DNA of 64,000 nucleotides from Devosia sp. 66-22 (GTDB lineage Bacteria > Pseudomonadota > Alphaproteobacteria > Rhizobiales > Devosiaceae): positions 85,923-149,922 of the forward strand of contig MKUZ01000013.1 of the NCBI GenBank assembly GCA_001899065.1. Reading direction: 5' to 3'. Both the position numbers and the translations under genes were made by a program. Shown here piece after piece: positions 61,901 through 64,000 of this stretch. How positions within the stretch are numbered: position 1 is the stretch's first letter; every line of letters begins with the position of its first letter. The notes beneath the pieces were generated by a model. It had not been told where the DNA came from and searched no databases. It saw nothing but the letters and a program-made list of their open reading frames with translations.

Positions 61901-63043
61901 ATGCCCGTGAAACCCGTCGAACTCCCCCTCCCCGCCGCCCGCCTCATCTGGCTGCGCGCCCAACGCCTCGACACGCGCCAGCCCTTCGGCGATGGCCCCG
62001 AGGCGACGAAGCGGGCCGTCGAGCATCTCGGCTATGTGCAGATCGACACCATCAATGTCATCGAGCGCTCGCACCACCATATCCTGTTCACCCGCATTCC
62101 CGCCTACCGCCGCGGCGACCTCCGTCACGCTCAGTCGGCCGACAGGTCCGTGTTCGAGTACTGGACGCACGCCCTCGCTTACGTGCCCGTCCGCGATCTG
62201 CGCTTCTTCGTGCCGGCCATGAAGGCACACCGCAACGACCCGACCCGCTGGTCGGCAGCGCAATCCGAGGAGGGCGCCCGCCTCATCCGGCGCATCCGCA
62301 GCGAGGGAGCTCTGTCGATCCGCGACGTCGATGACGATGTCCTCGTCGAAAAGACTCACCTGTGGGCCAGCAAGAAGCCCTCCAAGGGTGCCCTCGAGCG
62401 CGCCTTCTACGACGGTCGCCTCGTCATCAGCGAGCGCCAGGGCATGCTGAAGACCTATGAGCTCGCCGAGCGCCATTTCGGCTGGAAATCACTGCCCCGG
62501 GGCGCGACGCCGGGCCAGATCCTCGAGTATCAGCTCGATCGCGCCCTGCGTGCCCAGGGTCTCGTCAGCGCGCCCTCGGTGATGCATCCCTGGAGGACTT
62601 TCGGCCCGGAGATGCGCGCTCTCGTCGATCGCCGCGTCCGCCGCGGGCAGCTTCGCGAAGTGCGCATCGGCGACTCGACGCTCCCCCATTGGGCGACGCC
62701 CGAGACGCTCGACACCGCGCTCGCGGCGGTCGAGCCCATCGTGCACATTCTGAGCCCCTTCGACCCGCTGGTCATCCAGCGCGCGCGCCTCAAGCTGTTC
62801 TTCGGTTACGAGCACGTCTTCGAGGCTTATGTTCCCAAAGCCAGGCGACAGTTCGGCTACTTCACGCTGCCCGTTCTGGCTGGCGACAAGGTCGTCGCCC
62901 TGCTCGATCTCAAGACCGACCGCGCCGCCGGCAGGCTTCTGGTCCAGGCCTGGCACTGGCTCGACGACGGTCGGCCCCGTGCCCACAAGAAGCTGATCGA
63001 AGAGGAGCTGTCGCGCTTCGAGCGCTTCCAGCTCGGCGACTGA
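61901..63043 (+). CDS. YcaQ/AlkX-type winged-helix DNA glycosylase (HTH_42)
   Basis: A 380-residue protein of the HTH_42 family, which contains interstrand crosslink glycosylases. The N-terminal catalytic patch LGYVQIDTINVIERSHHHIL carries the QxD motif. Other conserved parts are FEYWTHALAYVPVRDLRFFV, REVRIGDSTLPHWATPE, ILSPFDPLVIQRARLKLFFG and FGYFTLPVLAGDKVVALLDL. It would excise alkylated bases or unhook crosslinks. It is near a UvrD-type helicase and may take part in the same repair. Confidence 0.92.
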   Translation: MPVKPVELPLPAARLIWLRAQRLDTRQPFGDGPEATKRAVEHLGYVQIDTINVIERSHHHILFTRIPAYRRGDLRHAQSADRSVFEYWTHALAYVPVRDLRFFVPAMKAHRNDPTRWSAAQSEEGARLIRRIRSEGALSIRDVDDDVLVEKTHLWASKKPSKGALERAFYDGRLVISERQGMLKTYELAERHFGWKSLPRGATPGQILEYQLDRALRAQGLVSAPSVMHPWRTFGPEMRALVDRRVRRGQLREVRIGDSTLPHWATPETLDTALAAVEPIVHILSPFDPLVIQRARLKLFFGYEHVFEAYVPKARRQFGYFTLPVLAGDKVVALLDLKTDRAAGRLLVQAWHWLDDGRPRAHKKLIEEELSRFERFQLGD

Positions 63044-63049
63044 AACGAC

Positions 63050-63073
63050 AACGGCGCCCCGCGGGGCGCCGTT
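63050..63073. terminator. Perfect palindrome between convergent genes, terminator-like
   Basis: A 24-base perfect palindrome (AACGGCGCCCC and its exact reverse complement) lies between the ends of the glycosylase gene and the beta-barrel gene. It forms a strong GC stem but has no T tract, so intrinsic termination is uncertain. Confidence 0.5.
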
Positions 63074-63099
63074 GCGAAAGATCGGGTGTCGTTCTGGTC

Positions 63100-63786
63100 T
63101 TACTGGAAGCGGTAGCGCAGCGTGCCGCGCACTTCGTGGACCGTGTTGTCGTTCAGGTAGAACGACGACGCACCGGGGGTGTTGTTGCTGATCTGCGGCA
63201 GGTACATCACCCGATAGCCGACGTCGGCGACAACCGTGCCCATGTCGTACTGGACGCCGGCCATGCCAGCCACCACGGGGCTGAAGCCGTGGCCATCCGC
63301 CGGCGCGCCGACACCGGTCACGTGGGTCTGGTAGTACGCACCGCCGAGGCCGGCACCGACATACGCGCCCCAGCCGCCCGACAGCGCGTCGCCGCCGAAG
63401 CTGAAGTCATAATAGGCGTTCGCCAGCGCCACGCCGCCGCGCAGATGCAGCGTGTTGACACCATTGCTGAGGCCGCTGTTCTGCAGATAGTCCGCGGTCA
63501 CGTCGACGCGAAGGCCCGTGCCCGTCTCGTAGCCGAAGCCGGCGCCGACCGAATAGCCATAGCCGGGCGACGTCGGCGGCAAGCAGACGCAACCGGTGGT
63601 GGAGATGTGCTCGCGCGCCCATTCCAGATTGCCGGCGGCCGAGCCGCGCAGGTAGAACGAGCCGCTGAGGCCGTAATCGACCTCGGGAATTTCGATGTCC
63701 GGATATTCCGGCATATCCGCCGCGCGGGCGGGGGCGCCAACCAGGGCCGCCATGGCCACCAGTAGCGCTGCAAGAAGAATACGCAT
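63100..63786 (-). CDS. Outer-membrane beta-barrel protein (Omp25/Omp31-like)
   Basis: A 228-residue protein with a signal peptide (residues 1-23, LLAALLVAMAALVGAPARAA) and alternating strands that end in an aromatic residue, RYRFQ, the outer-membrane insertion signal. It has YGYSVGAGFGYETGTGLRVD and GGWGAYVGAGLGGAYY, typical of eight-stranded opacity-like barrels of Rhizobiales. Such proteins stabilise the outer membrane and are major surface antigens. A perfect CtrA box lies 67 bases upstream; in Brucella omp25 is a direct CtrA target. Confidence 0.88.
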   Translation of the reverse strand: MRILLAALLVAMAALVGAPARAADMPEYPDIEIPEVDYGLSGSFYLRGSAAGNLEWAREHISTTGCVCLPPTSPGYGYSVGAGFGYETGTGLRVDVTADYLQNSGLSNGVNTLHLRGGVALANAYYDFSFGGDALSGGWGAYVGAGLGGAYYQTHVTGVGAPADGHGFSPVVAGMAGVQYDMGTVVADVGYRVMYLPQISNNTPGASSFYLNDNTVHEVRGTLRYRFQ

Positions 63787-63852
63787 GTCACACAGTCCTT
63801 GTGTTCGCCACGACGACACCCGCCGATCGGTCCACACTGTGCCAGTTGTTTC

Positions 63853-63869
63853 TTAAAGCGCGCTTAACC
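63853..63869 (-). promoter_or_regulatory. Perfect CtrA box upstream of the beta-barrel gene
   Basis: TTAA-N7-TTAACC with exact spacing (63853-63856 and 63864-63867), followed by a further TTAACCC at 63877-63883. TTAACCCTAA occurs twice, 13 bases apart. The site lies upstream of the leftward beta-barrel gene. Confidence 0.7.
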
Positions 63870-63955
63870 CTAAGGCTTAACCCTAATGTCGGCTGAACGG
63901 CTGCTGAAGGCCCTACCGGAATCCCGCTCCAGTAACCGCTCGTTAACGCTCTGGC

Positions 63956-64000
63956 TTAAGCCACCTGCTTGATCGTGCTGGCGATCTGCTCGACCACCGC
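63956..64000 (-). CDS. 3' end of a gene running off the right edge
   Basis: A leftward frame enters the window and ends at a TAA at 63956-63958. The last residues are AVVEQIASTIKQVA. This is too short to name a family. It lies 170 bases upstream of the beta-barrel gene, on the same strand. Confidence 0.5.
   Translation of the reverse strand, partial: AVVEQIASTIKQVA

Overview
The window is GC-rich and densely coding. It reads as one chromosome segment of a flagellated alphaproteobacterium of the order Hyphomicrobiales, probably Devosia or a close relative. The grounds are the full CtrA cell-cycle set (ctrA, chpT, sciP, a partner receiver protein), a CtrA/FlbD-type flagellar cluster, GANTC sites and TTAA-N7-TTAA boxes in promoters, a DUF1134 (EipA-type) protein, an RpoH-family sigma factor and an ALPHA-type LexA box (GTTC-N7-GTTC). 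The genus is inferred from gene content only. No rRNA, tRNA, CRISPR array, integrase or transposase was seen.

Layout. 1-0.85 kb: a decayed SOS-type repair cassette, with a DUF4130/UdgX-type gene running off the left edge, a 44-codon remnant of its radical SAM partner, and a perfect LexA box. 0.97-3.7 kb: an ECF sigma factor translationally coupled to a membrane-anchored vWA protein. 4.1-5.7 kb: mnmA and a frameshifted SEC-C mini-gene. 5.8-17.1 kb: flagellar genes fliK (with a sigma-54 promoter), flgD, then sciP, a GST, and the operon fliF-fliG-fliH-fliN-flbD-flhA. 17.1-22.2 kb: exporter, zincin, serine dehydratase, PRC-barrel and GNAT genes. 22.2-27.7 kb: fliJ-fliI divergent from ctrA, then receiver protein, chpT, a YHS protein and eipA.

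27.7-36.5 kb: GFA enzyme, coiled-coil membrane protein, rluD, rpoH, a small LNPQP-repeat secreted protein, thiN, and a TPP-riboswitch-controlled thiBPQ operon. 36.5-48.7 kb: a large Pro/Ala-rich membrane protein, purA, FAD oxidoreductase, two EamA exporters, a glycosyltransferase-like membrane protein, an ICMT-like enzyme, and serC-serA with a structured leader. 48.9-51.2 kb: a two-gene accessory pair, an unknown protein plus a nitrilase-fold enzyme. 51.2-58.5 kb: 5'-3' exonuclease, F420-reductase-like protein, MarR regulator divergent from a flavoprotein/cytochrome c/hydrolase operon (flavoprotein frameshifted), PQQ-type sugar dehydrogenase, DUF4344 protein and DUF1801 protein. 58.5-59.4 kb: a non-coding region with dispersed repeats and a row of strong hairpins. 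59.4-64 kb: UvrD-type helicase, small ORF, YcaQ-type glycosylase, outer-membrane beta-barrel protein with a perfect CtrA box, and the 3' end of one more gene.

How it fits together. CtrA (activated through ChpT, restrained by SciP) probably drives fliF and the other class II flagellar genes, and FlbD with sigma-54 drives late genes such as fliK. CtrA-like boxes also lie at the YHS/eipA start and before the beta-barrel gene, which suggests that envelope genes are tied to the same cell-cycle circuit. The most unusual items are the collapsed radical SAM repair gene, the nitrilase pair, the hairpin-rich region at 59.06-59.33 kb, the LNPQP repeat protein and the 12-base GANTC-containing motif shared by ctrA and sciP.
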